Assembly: GCF_000004075.3 (NCBI RefSeq)
Contig: NC_026659.2
Span: 31,204,272-31,268,271 of the forward strand
Source: Cucumis sativus
Taxonomy: Eukaryota > Streptophyta > Magnoliopsida > Cucurbitales > Cucurbitaceae
Reading direction: 5' to 3'
Length of the DNA stretch: 64,000 nucleotides
A program made the translations under genes and the position numbers. Below, piece after piece: positions 13,731 through 25,500 of this stretch. The first letter of the stretch is position 1. Every line of letters begins with the position of its first letter. The notes under the pieces are model-generated. The model was not told the DNA's origin. It ran no database searches and worked only from the letters and a program-made list of their open reading frames with translations.

Positions 13731-14303
13731 TAAGGCTCTATTTGGTTCATGATTTGAAAACTATTTTGAAAAATAAAGAATTTCGTGAAAAGCAAAAACA
13801 AAATTTTTATTTGGGTAATTATAATTGATAGTCATTTTAACCATAATAATTAAGGATATAACAACATTTTTTTAAAAAAAATGCAAATATAGCAAAACTA
13901 TAGCTGATATAGCAAAACTATATTTGCAAATTTTTTAAAATGTTGTTATATACTTAATTATTTTGAATCTAATTGCTAAATTTACAACTATCTCATTTTA
14001 TTTTCTCTTTTGGTTTAAAACTTTGAAATTCATATTCAAAATTCAAAGTTTAGTGTTTGGTACGGTTGTGAATTTCAAAATGAAATCGTGTATTCCATGT
14101 TCATTGTTTCTGAAAACAAAATCTAGAAACAAAGAACGTAACAATTTTATTATTTTCAAAAATGGATTATTTTAAATATTGTTTTTGAAAATCATGTTTT
14201 TTTAAGAAAGAATACCAAACAAGCTGTTTTAATTATTTTCTTTGTATTTTTGTTTTTGAAAATATAAAAAAAAATGGATCACGAACCAAAAAAAAACCCT
14301 AAG
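13731..14303. mobile_element. Candidate MITE with degenerate terminal inverted repeats
   Basis: The left end reads AAGGCTCTATTTGGTTCATG. The reverse complement of the right end (near 14300) reads TTAGGGTTTTTTTTTGGTTC followed by GTGATCC. The shared core is TTTGGTTC(A/G)TGAT. The interior is AT-rich and non-coding, with no transposase seen. This end structure resembles non-autonomous hAT-like elements in plants. Ends are approximate and no target-site duplication was proved. A smaller hairpin element lies inside it. Confidence 0.45.
13848..13960. mobile_element. Short hairpin (foldback) element nested in the larger candidate MITE
   Basis: Left arm TAATTAAGGATATAACAACA and the reverse complement of the right arm TAATTAAGTATATAACAACA agree at all but one position, and pairing continues further in. 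The loop holds a duplicated ATAGCAAAACTATA-like motif. The whole unit is about 113 bp. It has no coding capacity. Confidence 0.65.
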
Positions 14304-14707
14304 ATTTACGACTAAGTTCCATGTGAACACTACAATAACTTCTTTAGATGAAAAACCAATTATTTCAAATCTCGATGAGCGTGTAGGAAAAAAACTAAAT
14401 ATTTTCAAATTAAAAATTTTAGTATATATTACATTATTTCAAGAAAAAAATATAAGTGTAAGAAAGAGTACGTACGTTATCACATTGTGTATATGTGAAC
14501 TATATTGCACCTAATCGTTGTTCTTATTTTAATAATTATATGTATTAACAAGATAAGAAAAATATATAATGTATCAAATCAGATATCAAAACAAATATCA
14601 AAATTAGAATAAGATTTCAACTTTTGTTTTGGGTTAAACTTATCCAAACACTCTTAACAAAATTACATGAACATAAACTCGTGAGAAAAACTTAAAAGAA
14701 AGCTATT

Positions 14708-16635
14708 TTAAAGTGGCATATGTTTGTGCATGAAATCAATTGCATCTTTAATTAGCAATGAACAATCCTTGAGCTCAGGAACTGCATAAAATCCATGACT
14801 AATGGCATTTGGATATTCAACCAAATCAACTTCTTTTCCACCCTCTTTCAACCACTCGTAATACCTTCTCTCTCAATCTCGTAAAGGGTCTCGTCCTCCC
14901 ACGATCAAAAGCGTCGGTGGAAACGCTGCGCTCGATATGTCTCGAACACAATCGGCTCCGAACACATGAGCTGCCGGGTGGTTTCTGCTTGACCCATTTG
15001 GCAAAATTGCTTTCCAAGACCGATCTGTTTCTTCCAAAGTCAACATTGGTGATTCTCTCTTCTCCTCCAAAAAGTGGTTGTATTGCAATTAATCTTCTTA
15101 TTCTCTTTCTATAAATCAATACGTTTCGAGCACATAATCTTTCTCCAAACATAATATATTTTAAGTTAAAGGTCTTGGAACAGAGTATCTATATCTTCAA
15201 GAGCATGATTCAACTCGAAGAGTTAGGATTTATGGTTTGATTGGTCCATCAACATAGCACCTAGCCCAACTAATTCGAATTTGAACTTGATTAGCCCTTT
15301 TCAGCTAAATTGGGCCTATTTTTTTTTTATTTTGAGGAAAGTTCACGTAATAAAAACACATGACATCATCGTGATTTGTGAACTTATATCTTCAATTTTA
15401 ATTTGAAACATGTATAACTTTTAATTGGATCGTAAAATTTGAAATTTAAAATTACATCGTTAGTTTAAGATATTACACGACAATTCGTTATTAGTCTAAA
15501 ATTTACTATTATTCAACGACATCATTATTAAGTTAAGATTCACACTTAAAAATATACACTAAACTAAAAGAATTGTTTGTGGGGAAAGCTTGATCGAAGG
15601 AGCCAATATTGATCACACAATTATATTTTTGGCTACGCATTTGTTTTCTTTTTTAGTTCAACAATCGAATGTGAAACAAAGAAATTGACTTAGTAATTAT
15701 AAGAAAACGGAACGAAACACACTAAAATGATGAGTTACATTTACAAATACTTTTTTCAATGCTAGCTCAATACACCCTTCATTTTTTATTGTCGAACCAT
15801 CCAGTATATCATAGTAGTGAATAAGGATATGTTTTGAATAATCTAACAAATAAGTTATTTAAAAAAATTAAAGCTTTTAGTAACCATTTCATTGTATCTT
15901 AAACAATATTTACCAAAATAAAGATTAATACTAAATGGAGAAATTTTTAAAATTTTGGTTTTTGTTTTGTAAATTTGGTGAAGAATATTAAAAAATAAAA
16001 TATGAACCGAAATAAACGAAAACGGTAACGTTACGTTACGTTACCTTCTTGAAGTCGTAGCCACCGGATCTAAGAGCCACGTGGTGAGGGAGATTGCCGC
16101 CAGCACTATCACCGGCGAGAAAACACCGACTAACATCCAACTTCACTGGAAAACCACCAAAATCCAAATTATTTTCCACAGTGTCAAGAAATTTCAAAGC
16201 TTCAAATCCATCTTCATAAGGAATTGGGAAACGATGTTCTGGAGAAAGTCGATAATTAACAGACGCAACCACCGCACCTAACTCACGTGCCAGTCTCCGG
16301 CAAAGATCATCGTAAGCCATCGAATCAGGCGAAAAGAACACAAACCCACCACCGTGATAGTAAATGATAACGGGCAGTGTAACACTATCAGCTGAAGAAG
16401 AAAAAGAAAAAGGAAGAAAGAAGCGAAACCAGAGATTACGAGAATGATCGAAAACGACGTCGTAAGTCGAAACCCCGTTTTGTTGTTTAGAAGAAGAAGG
16501 GATCTTGGGGTCGAAGAAACTGATTAGGAAACGGTTGACGGTGATGTTTGAACGACGACTTATGAAAGAGGCTGAGGAAAAGAGACGAATAAGAACTCGG
16601 GACTTCCATGGAAGCTTGGGAGGTGTTTCCGCCAT
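14708..16635 (-). pseudogene. Decayed CXE18-like carboxylesterase (tandem copy)
   Basis: The first exon (16635-16045) is open for 197 codons and keeps HGGGF and GDSAGGN. A proline follows the nucleophile elbow (NLPHHV instead of NLAHHV). The second-exon homology runs from about 15094 to the stop at 14710-14708. Relative to the intact paralogue it has a net loss of about 26 nt just after LFGGEER, which shifts the frame. It also has an in-frame TGA at 14875-14873 where a tryptophan codon is expected, and one extra Ser codon before the catalytic His (AISHGFY). The splice donor position also differs from the intact copy. It would encode a protein lacking the Asp-His half of the triad. A truncated transcript from exon 1 is possible, but loss of function is the simplest reading. 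Confidence 0.85.
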
Positions 16636-17534
16636 TGCTAAAACTCTAATTTAAGCTTCAACATTCAAAGCCTTCACCGTGATGATCACAAGCCGGGACA
16701 ACTAAAGCCTTCATCGATTTTGATTTCAATGGATACTTTTAGAAAAGTTTTAAGAAGAAACTTTATTTATTATATTTACGTTTGTGATATTGTTTTATTT
16801 TAAATTTTTATGTTTTTTATAATGTAATGAAAATATTGGTTATTTGATTTCATTTTGATATTTGAATCTATGAAAATGTATAAATAATGGAAGCTAAGTG
16901 ATATACTCAAAATTTAGAAATATGGTTGTCAATATGTTAACATTTTCATGCAATTTTCTCAATATAAATCAAAGTTAATAGGGCAATTAATTAATGTTCT
17001 CCCTCCATTCTTTGCTCTAGCTTTCATGTTTCAATAATATTTTTCTAAAATAGTTTTGATCTATAAAGCATCGTTTTCATAGATATGGTAATTGCTTTCA
17101 ATGAAATCATGTTATGTTTACAAATTAAACATTAATAAAATATATTGGCAATTTAAGACATTGTGCTTAATTATATTAACATTGAAAATTTCAAATAACA
17201 ACAACTTAACTAAATGATAATTAGGTTAAATAATGAAAACTTCTTCCTAAATTTACCATTGAGAGATGATCTTGATGAGAAAGATTAGAAAAAACAAAAA
17301 CAAAAAAAATGGTAGAAAAAGTAGATGAGAGAAAGTTAATTAAATTCTATTTTGAGCATTTATGGATGGCATACCATCATTATAGTTCATTCTAACACCA
17401 TTTTTCATTGGGGAGATTGGCTATATAATAGGATTCATACCTCACAAGAACATCAGAAATCACTTTTCTAAAAAATTGTATAAATACAATATAAAAATTT
17501 ATTAATTAATAAAGGGAATTTCCATATCCATATT
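16636..17534. other. Intergenic: divergent promoters of the esterase pseudogene and thaumatin-like gene
   Basis: About 900 bases of AT-rich DNA between two divergent start codons. A TATA box for the thaumatin-like gene is at 17422-17429. Nothing else was recognised. Confidence 0.5.
17422..17429 (+). promoter_or_regulatory. Candidate TATA box of the thaumatin-like gene
   Basis: TATATAAT lies 106 bases upstream of the ATG at 17535. It fits a leader of about 75 bases. Confidence 0.55.
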
Positions 17535-18418
17535 ATGGCATTTCAAATACTTTTGCTTAGACTTTCAATCATCTTATTCTCCATTTCAGGTACATGTTTT
17601 CTGATCTCTTTGAATTTTCTTTTAACAATCTTCTGCTGTTGTGAGTTCACAATTATATATGGTTGATCAACTAGGGTTCATGAAGTTTCTGGTGAAATTA
17701 TTGTTCAGTTTTTAACCAATGCATTATATTTGTAGGAGTTTACTCTGTCAATTTCATCATCAAAAACAATTGTAGGATCCCAATATGGCCGGGAGCCTTA
17801 ACCGGCGCTGGCAATCCAATCTCCACCACCGGCTTCAAACTACTCCCTGGCTCGACCACAACTACAACCGTCGATGCATCATCAACGCCGTGGTCGGGGC
17901 GGTTCTGGGCTCGAACCCTTTGCTCTGCTGCAAATGGTAAGTTCACTTGTGCAACAGCAGACTGCGGTTCTGGCCAAATCGCCTGCAACGGCGCGGGGGC
18001 AACTCCGCCAGCAACCTTAGTGGAATTCACGATAGCGGCAAACCGTGGTCAAGACTTCTTCGACATCAGCCTCGTTGATGGCTTCAATCTGCCGGTTTCA
18101 ATTACGCCAATAGGTGGATCGAGTGGCTGCAAATCAGTAGCTTGTGGAAGAAGTGTGAACCCCGTTTGTCCACCGGAGATGGCCGTTAAAAGCCCACGTG
18201 GGTTAGTGATAGCTTGTAAGAGTGCTTGCATGGCTTTTAATAAGCCAGAATATTGCTGCAGTGGCGACCATAATCTGCCGGAAACTTGCCCGCCCACGAA
18301 TTATTCGAGGATATTCAAGAGGCAATGCCCTCAAGCTTATAGCTATGCGTATGATGATAAGACGAGTACATTTACTTGTACTGGTGGAGCTAATTATGCT
18401 ATCACTTTTTGTCCTTAA
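17535..18418 (+). CDS. Thaumatin-like protein (PR-5 family)
   Basis: Two exons, 17535-17589 and 17736-18418, split inside the signal-peptide region (G/GTACAT donor, TTGTAG acceptor), giving 245 aa. An N-terminal hydrophobic signal peptide (about residues 1-22) points to secretion to the apoplast. The mature part has the 16 cysteines expected of large thaumatin-like proteins, for eight disulfides. Recognisable family blocks are GRFWARTLC, DFFDISLVDGFN, CKSACMAF and the C-terminal ITFCP ending. There is no clear C-terminal vacuolar extension. Family members bind or hydrolyse beta-1,3-glucans and many are antifungal. The exact activity here is not visible. The product is basic to neutral and of normal length. 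A TATA box lies 106 bases upstream of the ATG. Confidence 0.95.
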
Positions 18419-20121
18419 ATTCAACACTTATTGGTGGAAAAAGCTTTAATAAAATGTAATAAATCCAATATGTTTGAGAGAGTTATCCTATAGTCACATT
18501 TGTTTTAATTCTAATCAATCGTACCGATTTTTTATTTATGTGTTAATCATCATGAATTTCAATTGCAAAAGAAAATGGATTAATAAACATAGGATAGTTT
18601 GTAATAGTGGAACTTGAATTTATTGAAGTCATTTACTTTGACACTCGTGTAATAATGGAATGGTTGAATCGAATAGGGATGAAGGTTACTACGAGGCCTT
18701 TGAGATTGAGAGAAACAAATCACTAAAAATTGATTGAGAAGGATGATTGTGTTTCCATCAAACTAATTTTCTTTTTCGCTCCTTCCTCTTGTATTCCTCC
18801 AACGGTTTTTTTACTAAACTTTGTTTACTTTTGTTAGTTGTTCAATATATGTTCTCGGTAAGTTTGTCTTTCTCAAAACCACAGTTACATGCATAAAATT
18901 GTAAAATATATGTGAAGTTTTTAAGCTAAACACTATCCCAATTGAGTGTTAAAAGTGGAGAAAAGATGTGTAATATTAATGGGTTGAGAAAGAAGAAGAA
19001 GAAGAAAGTAAGCAAACAAAAACATGCATGTTAAACCGAAAGCATACTCATATTGTATGTACGTACGTCACAGAAAAAATTGCACTTAACATATATATAT
19101 ATATCAAATAATTCAACTCACCGTTTCAAATACATACTTTCCTAACTCAACACCAACTCTCCAAAGATAAAACTTTTGTAACTCCACGAACAAAATTATC
19201 ATGATCAACTCAACCTCTACATGTTCCAAACGCTCCTAATTTCTTCATCTCATATTAATTTTAGTTTAAAATTTAACTTTTTGTTATTTTCTAGATTAAA
19301 TAGAAGTTTTTATTTACAAGATTATATGTATAGAAATCAAAGCTTTTCATATTTGAAAAGAAAAATGTTAACATATATGTACGTAGAGGCAATTACAATA
19401 AAATGGAGATCATTACATCACTTGTAATTTTTTAGCTTAGGTTATAAGTTTAAACAAACACGAAATAACTAATCAAATTTGTATTGAGAGATCTCTTCAT
19501 TTGATTATTTTTTTAAAAATGTTTATATTTTAAATGACATGTTCGTTTGATCTAAACCGATTCGAAATTAGGAGTTGTGTGGTAAATTAGGGGAATATTC
19601 ACTGCCTGATTAATTATTCTTAATGAAGTGTTATGTTTAAATTTAGAAAGCATCGTTTGATACCATAGAATTTGAACTTCCAAAATCAACCTCCAGATGC
19701 CAGTTGGGTATCTAAATAACAACTCAGTATTACCGCCTGTCACCGGTTGTTTTTCCTTCCCCTTTATAACCCAATTTCTCCAACACTTTTTGTCTTACAC
19801 AAACACCTTTGTCTCTTTGCTTTACCTTAAGAGGGATTCTGATCTCTTTTCTCCACCCTCTTGTTCACTCCTCGCCCACCTCAGGTTAGTTTTTCAACGT
19901 ATGATTCTCATATAACTATTTCAGACTTACATAAATCTTGTTTTAGTTCTTACTATAAATTAAACCATGTTGTCTCGTATGTTTTAGGGTCAAAGCAAGC
20001 TAAGTTCATACACTACTGACTTGAATGTTAGTTGTCTTTGGAGGGTTAAAAAATGAGACTAACTAATAAAACTTTATGAGTTATTTTGAACTTTTTGTTC
20101 TTTTTTCAGCGTGAGATAGGA
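18419..20121. other. Intergenic: thaumatin-like 3' flank and transporter promoter/leader
   Basis: About 1.7 kb without a coding region. Its right end contains the TATA-like box, a probable leader exon (about 19790-19884) and the leader intron (19885-20109) of the cationic amino acid transporter. Confidence 0.5.
19763..19769 (+). promoter_or_regulatory. Candidate TATA box of the amino acid transporter
   Basis: TTTATAA sits upstream of a CT-rich stretch. That stretch leads to a good donor (CTCAG/GTTAGT at 19884/19885), which pairs with an acceptor (TTTTCAG at 20109) 12 bases before the ATG. This implies a leader intron of about 225 bases. Confidence 0.5.
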
Positions 20122-22094
20122 ATGGGGCAGCCGAGCAGTGATGGTAGTAATGGAGAAGGGATCAGAAGAAGATCATGTGGTTGTGGGAAAGATGATTTTC
20201 TACCAGAGGAGTCCTTTCAGAGTTGGGAAAATTATACAAAAGCACTTAAGGCAACCCCGTTTCGTCTCTTCAACCGGCTCACGGCCCGATCAGCGGATCA
20301 TACCGAGCTTGTTGAGATGAAGGCGAGAAGCCAGCATCAGATGAAGAAGACACTCACATGGTGGGACCTCATGTGGTTTGGCGTTGGCGCCGTCATTGGT
20401 GCTGGTATATTCGTCCTCACCGGTCTCGAAACGAAGAAACATGCTGGCCCTGCAGTCGTCTTGTCTTACATTGTCTCTGGCATCTCTGCCATGCTTTCTG
20501 TCTTCTGCTACACTGAGTTTGCCGTTGAGATTCCAGCTGCCGGTATGTGCATGCTTCTTTGCATAAGGTCTCATATATGAATTGTGACTCAAAACTTATT
20601 TAACTAGAAAGGTTTTTCCAGGTGGATCATTCGCCTACCTAAGGGTAGAATTAGGGGACTTTGTGGCATTCATCGCTGCCGGAAACATTCTTCTCGAATA
20701 CATTATCGGAAGTGCAGCTGTAGCTCGTGCATGGACGTCATACTTCGCCACCCTCTGCAACCACCATCCAAACGATTTTCGTGTCCACATATCCGCTTTC
20801 CCTGACGACTACAACCAACTCGATCCCATCGCCATTGTCGTCATTCTTATCATCGGCATCTTCGCTCTAGTGAGCACCAAAGGCTCCTCCCGCCTCAACT
20901 ACGTTGCCTCCATTTTGCACGTTGTTGTCATCGTCTTCATCATCATTGCTGGGCTAACTCAAGCCAACCCGAAAAACTTCACTCCCTTTGCCCCTTATGG
21001 CCCTCGTGGCATTTTCGTGGCTTCCGCCGTCTTGTTCTTTGCATACGTCGGGTTCGATGCGGTGTCGACGTTGGCAGAAGAGACTAAGAATCCAGCTAAA
21101 GATATCCCCATAGGACTTGTTGGATCCATGGTGATCACAACCGTTCTATATTGCATTCTTGCTGTTACGCTCTGCCTCATGCAACCGTATCAACAAATTG
21201 ATGCAGATGCACCGTTTTCTATGGCTTTTGAGGCCGTTGGTTGGAGTTGGGCTAAGTACATTGTCGCTGCTGGTGCTATTAAAGGCATGACAACTGTGTT
21301 GTTGGTTGGTTCGGTTGGTCAAGCTCGGTATCTCACACACATTGCTAGAACCCACATGGTGTCTCCATGGTTTGCCAAAGTCCATGAAAAAACTGGTACT
21401 GTCATTGCATCCATCCTTGCTTAGTCTAGACGACACACCAATACTAAAATTTGGATTCCATTTAAGTATTAAATCTTTTTATCTGACATTATATGTTGGC
21501 AACTAAATTGAAAATGTTTAATTTTCTAAAACAGGAACTCCTGTAAACGCAACAGCAACAATGCTCATTGCAACAGCGATGGTTGCTTTCTTCACATCAA
21601 TGAATATCCTCTCAAACCTTCTCTCAATCTCCACCCTCTTCATCTTCATGTTAGTAGCCATAGCCCTTATCATCCGACGCTACTACAGCAGCAGCGAAAC
21701 CACAACATCAAACCGAAACAAGCTCTTAATATGCCTAGTTCTGATAATCGGATCTTCAATGGCAACTGCCACATATTGGAGCACAAGCGACAATTGGATC
21801 GGCTATGCCGTGACCCTTCCAATATGGTTCTTCTCAACTCTAGCTCTATGGCTCGGCGTCCCACAGGCAAAGAAGCCACAAGTGTGGGGTGTGCCATTGG
21901 TCCCATGGCTGCCTTCACTGTCCATTGCCATTAACTTTTTCCTTCTTGGGTCCATCGATAGAGCTTCATTTGAAAGGTTTGGGATATGGACTGGGATTCT
22001 CTTGATTTACTATTTCTTATTTGGATTGCATGCTTCTTATGACACTGCCATGAACTCCAAGACCAAAACAGCAGAAATTAATGACAGCGTGTGA
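20122..22094 (+). CDS. Cationic amino acid transporter (CAT1/5/8 clade)
   Basis: Three coding exons, 20122-20542, 20622-21395 and 21535-22094, giving 584 aa. Both introns interrupt a Gly codon (G/GTATGT and G/GTACTG). The protein belongs to the amino acid-polyamine-organocation superfamily. Plant CATs import Lys, Arg, His and other amino acids with protons across the plasma membrane or tonoplast. The cytosolic N-terminus with KKTLTWWDLMWFG leads into TM1 (GAVIGAGIFVLTG), the substrate-binding glycine-rich motif. Further markers are FCYTEFAVEIPAAGGSFAYL, AYVGFDAVSTLAEETKNPAKDIPIG and LTHIARTHM. About 14 membrane segments are expected. The second half (GTPVNATATM onward) continues without a break. 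Extending exon 2 past its donor would meet a stop, which confirms the second intron. Paralogue assignment within the clade is uncertain. Confidence 0.95.
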
Positions 22095-22500
22095 AATAAT
22101 GGAATTGGAATCATGACGATGAAGAAGAAGAAGAAAAAATTTTATTAACTGTTTAAATTAATAGCAGTGGGAAAATTTATATTCTTGTTAATGTACTTTA
22201 TCTTAATCGTACTTTATGTGTATTTTAATTTGTTGTATGTGTAATGCAAATATGAACTTTATGTTACAAATACAAATATGAACTTTAGGTTACAAATACA
22301 AATATGAACTTTAGGTTACAAATACAAATATGAATAGTAAGACCGACGATTTATAAAAACCGAAATTCTTCTCTTTTTTCACTCGCCGATTTAACTTAAC
22401 TCCGTTCAACTTCATTGCCTACTCTCCGGTAACTGCTTCTTCCTTTTGAGCTATGATCTTCTTCTTCACAACCCTAATTGCTTAACCATTCCCTTCCCTA
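22095..22500. other. Short intergenic spacer between transporter and CPSF30
   Basis: 406 bases between the transporter stop and the CPSF30 start, both on the plus strand. It must hold the transporter's 3' end and the CPSF30 promoter and leader. A 26-bp tandem repeat occupies 22247-22334. An AACCCTAA motif lies at 22470-22477, close to the ATG. Confidence 0.6.
22247..22334. repeat. 26-bp minisatellite, about 3.4 copies
   Basis: Three full units with the consensus CAAATATGAACTTTAGGTTA plus CAAATA, then a partial fourth unit. The first unit differs by one base (TTTATG for TTTAGG). It lies in the spacer between the transporter and CPSF30. Confidence 0.9.
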
Positions 22501-25500
22501 ATGGAAGATTCCGAGGGCGTTCTCAGCTTCGATTTCGAGGGCGGTCTCGATGCCGGTCCCACGAACCCTGCCGCCACTTCCTCCTTACCCATCATCAATT
22601 CCGACTCTTCTGCCCCACCCGCTGCCTCTGCCGTCTCCAACCCCCTCTCCGGTGCCCTTGGTCCTGCTGTTTCAGCTGAACCTACGGGCGCCCCACATGG
22701 TAACGTCGGAAACCGGAGGAGCTTCCGGCAAACGGTCTGCCGGCATTGGCTTCGTAGCTTGTGTATGAAGGGTGATGCTTGTGGTTTCCTTCATCAGTAT
22801 GATAAGTCTCGGATGCCCATTTGCCGGTTCTTCCGTCTCTATGGCGAGTGCCGTGAGCAGGATTGCGTCTATAAGCATACCAACGAAGATATCAAGGAGT
22901 GTAATATGTAAGTTTGAGAATTGGAATTTGGAATCTGATTGGTTTTCGTCTGATTTACGTTCTTGCTTGTTTAATTTATGTGTATTTTTCTTTTGGTCGG
23001 AGGTGATCAATGTCTGTTTTCAGGGTTTATGCTTTTCTTTATCTCTAGTTGTTGAATTTTTTTAAGTATCATATGCGGTTCATCGATTTCAGACTGGAAA
23101 ATTTATTTCATTTTGAACTCTTTTTCATTTATGAATTTCTGTTGAGGATGTAGTTTTCTTTAATCTTTAATATATGAAATTATACAAACAAAATCTACTC
23201 TCCCAGGGGAAATATACAAAAGAACATCAAATTAACAGTTACATAAGTCTCCTCCTGATTTTTTTTTCATTCTTTGTCGTTCTTGAATTCCTTGTTAACT
23301 GTAAAGCCCATAAAATGGTAGCTGCATTGATCGAACGAGTTTTTGAGCCTTTTCTTCAAAAGTTTTTGCCACCCAACAACTATATCATTGTTTTCTAATG
23401 GATCAAAGTACATAGGAAATTGTTATCTAAAAAAAGAAAAAGAAAAAAGGGACCTAAGAGAGAGAAAAATATTGAAAAGGAATATCCCTACATCTCTTCT
23501 ATATGAGCAAAGTAGTAGTAGGGAATGTTGGGCATTGTTTGTATGCACTTCTTTGATCTTTCCTTCAGTTTTCCCTTCATCAATGAAATTAATGATTCTT
23601 AAAAGGATATTCAAGTTTTAAGTTTAAGCTATGTGTATGGCTGTATTATGAACATGAGTGATACATGTAAAGTTGATGTTATCATTAGACATATTTACAG
23701 CACTGGATCTTGAGGAATCCTTGTTCAAGTTTCTACAAAATCTATTGCAATAGCATGATATTTTATGTTAATTTCTGTAGTACATCTTTTTACACCCATT
23801 TTTGTCCTTTCAGAACCATGATGTTATACATCTAAAGGCTAAACGCTGTAACTGCAGGTACAAGTTTGGATTCTGTCCAAATGGTCCTGATTGTCGGTAT
23901 AGGCATGCAAAGCTGCCTGGACCTCCACCTCCACTGGAAGAAATCCTTCAGAAAATACAGCATTTAGGTTCATACAATTATGGTCCCTCAAACAAATTCT
24001 TTACACAACGTGGAGTTGGCTTATCCCAACAGAATGAGAAATCTCAATTTCCTCAGGTTCCAGCCCTCGTCACTCAAGGAGTGACAGGAAAACCTTCAGC
24101 AGCAGAATCTGTTAATGTCCAACAACAGCAAGGCCAACAGTCTGCACCACAAGCCAGCCAGACTCCAGTACAAAGTCTTTCTAATGGCCAGCCCAATCAA
24201 TTAAACAGAAATGCAACGTCTTTGCCTCAAGGAATATCTAGGTGTGTCTGAAGAGACCTGAAGTTTTTCTGCATGTTACTTTAACTAAATTTTTGTATCA
24301 TATGAACACAGTGTTGCAGAGATATGTTATTTAACCTTCACTGTTCAAATCATATTTGTGCTTTCTTTTGGTTACTCTAAGTTCCCACTAGTCATTAGTC
24401 AGCAATGTTTTTCTTCATATCAATTTGTAGTCCATGGGACTACAAGAATTTTTAGGTAGAATAAGACTCTAACTCAGTACCTTTTAAGAGTTTAAGATGA
24501 GTACATGTAAATATTTTTTATATCAGAAAAATCACTTTCACTGAGAAGAAATAAAGAATTCAGAAGAGCATGAATTGTATCGTCTTAAGGTATTTGCAGT
24601 TTAACATGTTCTGTATCAAGCTATTAAATGCTATGTCTCTGATGTCAATTGCCAAGTTATAGAAACTGATTTTCCCTTCACGTTTATGGCTTTATTATAG
24701 ATCAGCTAGAATCTGTTGGCTGAAAGCTCATACTCTGTTATAGATTGTCTTCTAACGGACTTTTTTTATGTAGTTTGGTTTAATACTTGAAAATTATGTG
24801 GTCTCTCCAGCTTCTGTAATTATACTTGCTTTGTGATTTATGCTAAGTGGAGTTGGAGTTCTTTTCTGTAGAACTCAATCAGCAAGGGCTTACCCTTCTT
24901 TGGTTCTGCAACCTTTTCCATTCTTCTCCTGATAATGACTAGCAGTTGCCCATTTTTAATACAATGTGGCAAACAGAATAAAAAATCTGATTTTACGTCA
25001 ACCCTTTAAATACTCTGAATGCTGTAATTTATTTTTGAAAGATTAGGTACTTTATTGTTAAAAGTTGCAATCGTGAGAATTTGGAATTATCTGTACAACA
25101 AGGGGTATGGGCAACTCAAAGAAGCAATGAAGCTAAACTTAATGAAGCTTTTGATTCTGCTGATAATGTTATTTTGATTTTCTCAGTCAATCGGACTCGG
25201 CATTTTCAGGTGCTAATCATTCACTCTTGTGTATGTGCACGTGTACGAGTTATGACACTATTTGGTCATTGAGGACCAAAAGTATGTTTGTTTGCGAGAA
25301 TCATACTGATTTGCTATTGGCTGCTTAGGGTTGTGCAAAGATGATGTCCAGGATTGGTGGATCTGTCAGTGGGGGCAATTGGAAATATGCACATGGAACT
25401 CCACATTATGGGCAAAACTTTTCACTCAAATGGCTGAAGGTTGATATTTCATTTCTTAGATCTATAGTTTTATGCAGAAATTTATCACAATTGCGTGTCT

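Larger units (their letters stand above)
11869..14707. other. Intergenic between the two tandem esterase loci
   Basis: About 2.8 kb of AT-rich DNA. It contains the promoter of the intact esterase and two nested inverted-repeat elements (13731-14303 and 13848-13960). No gene was recognised elsewhere in it. Confidence 0.5.
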
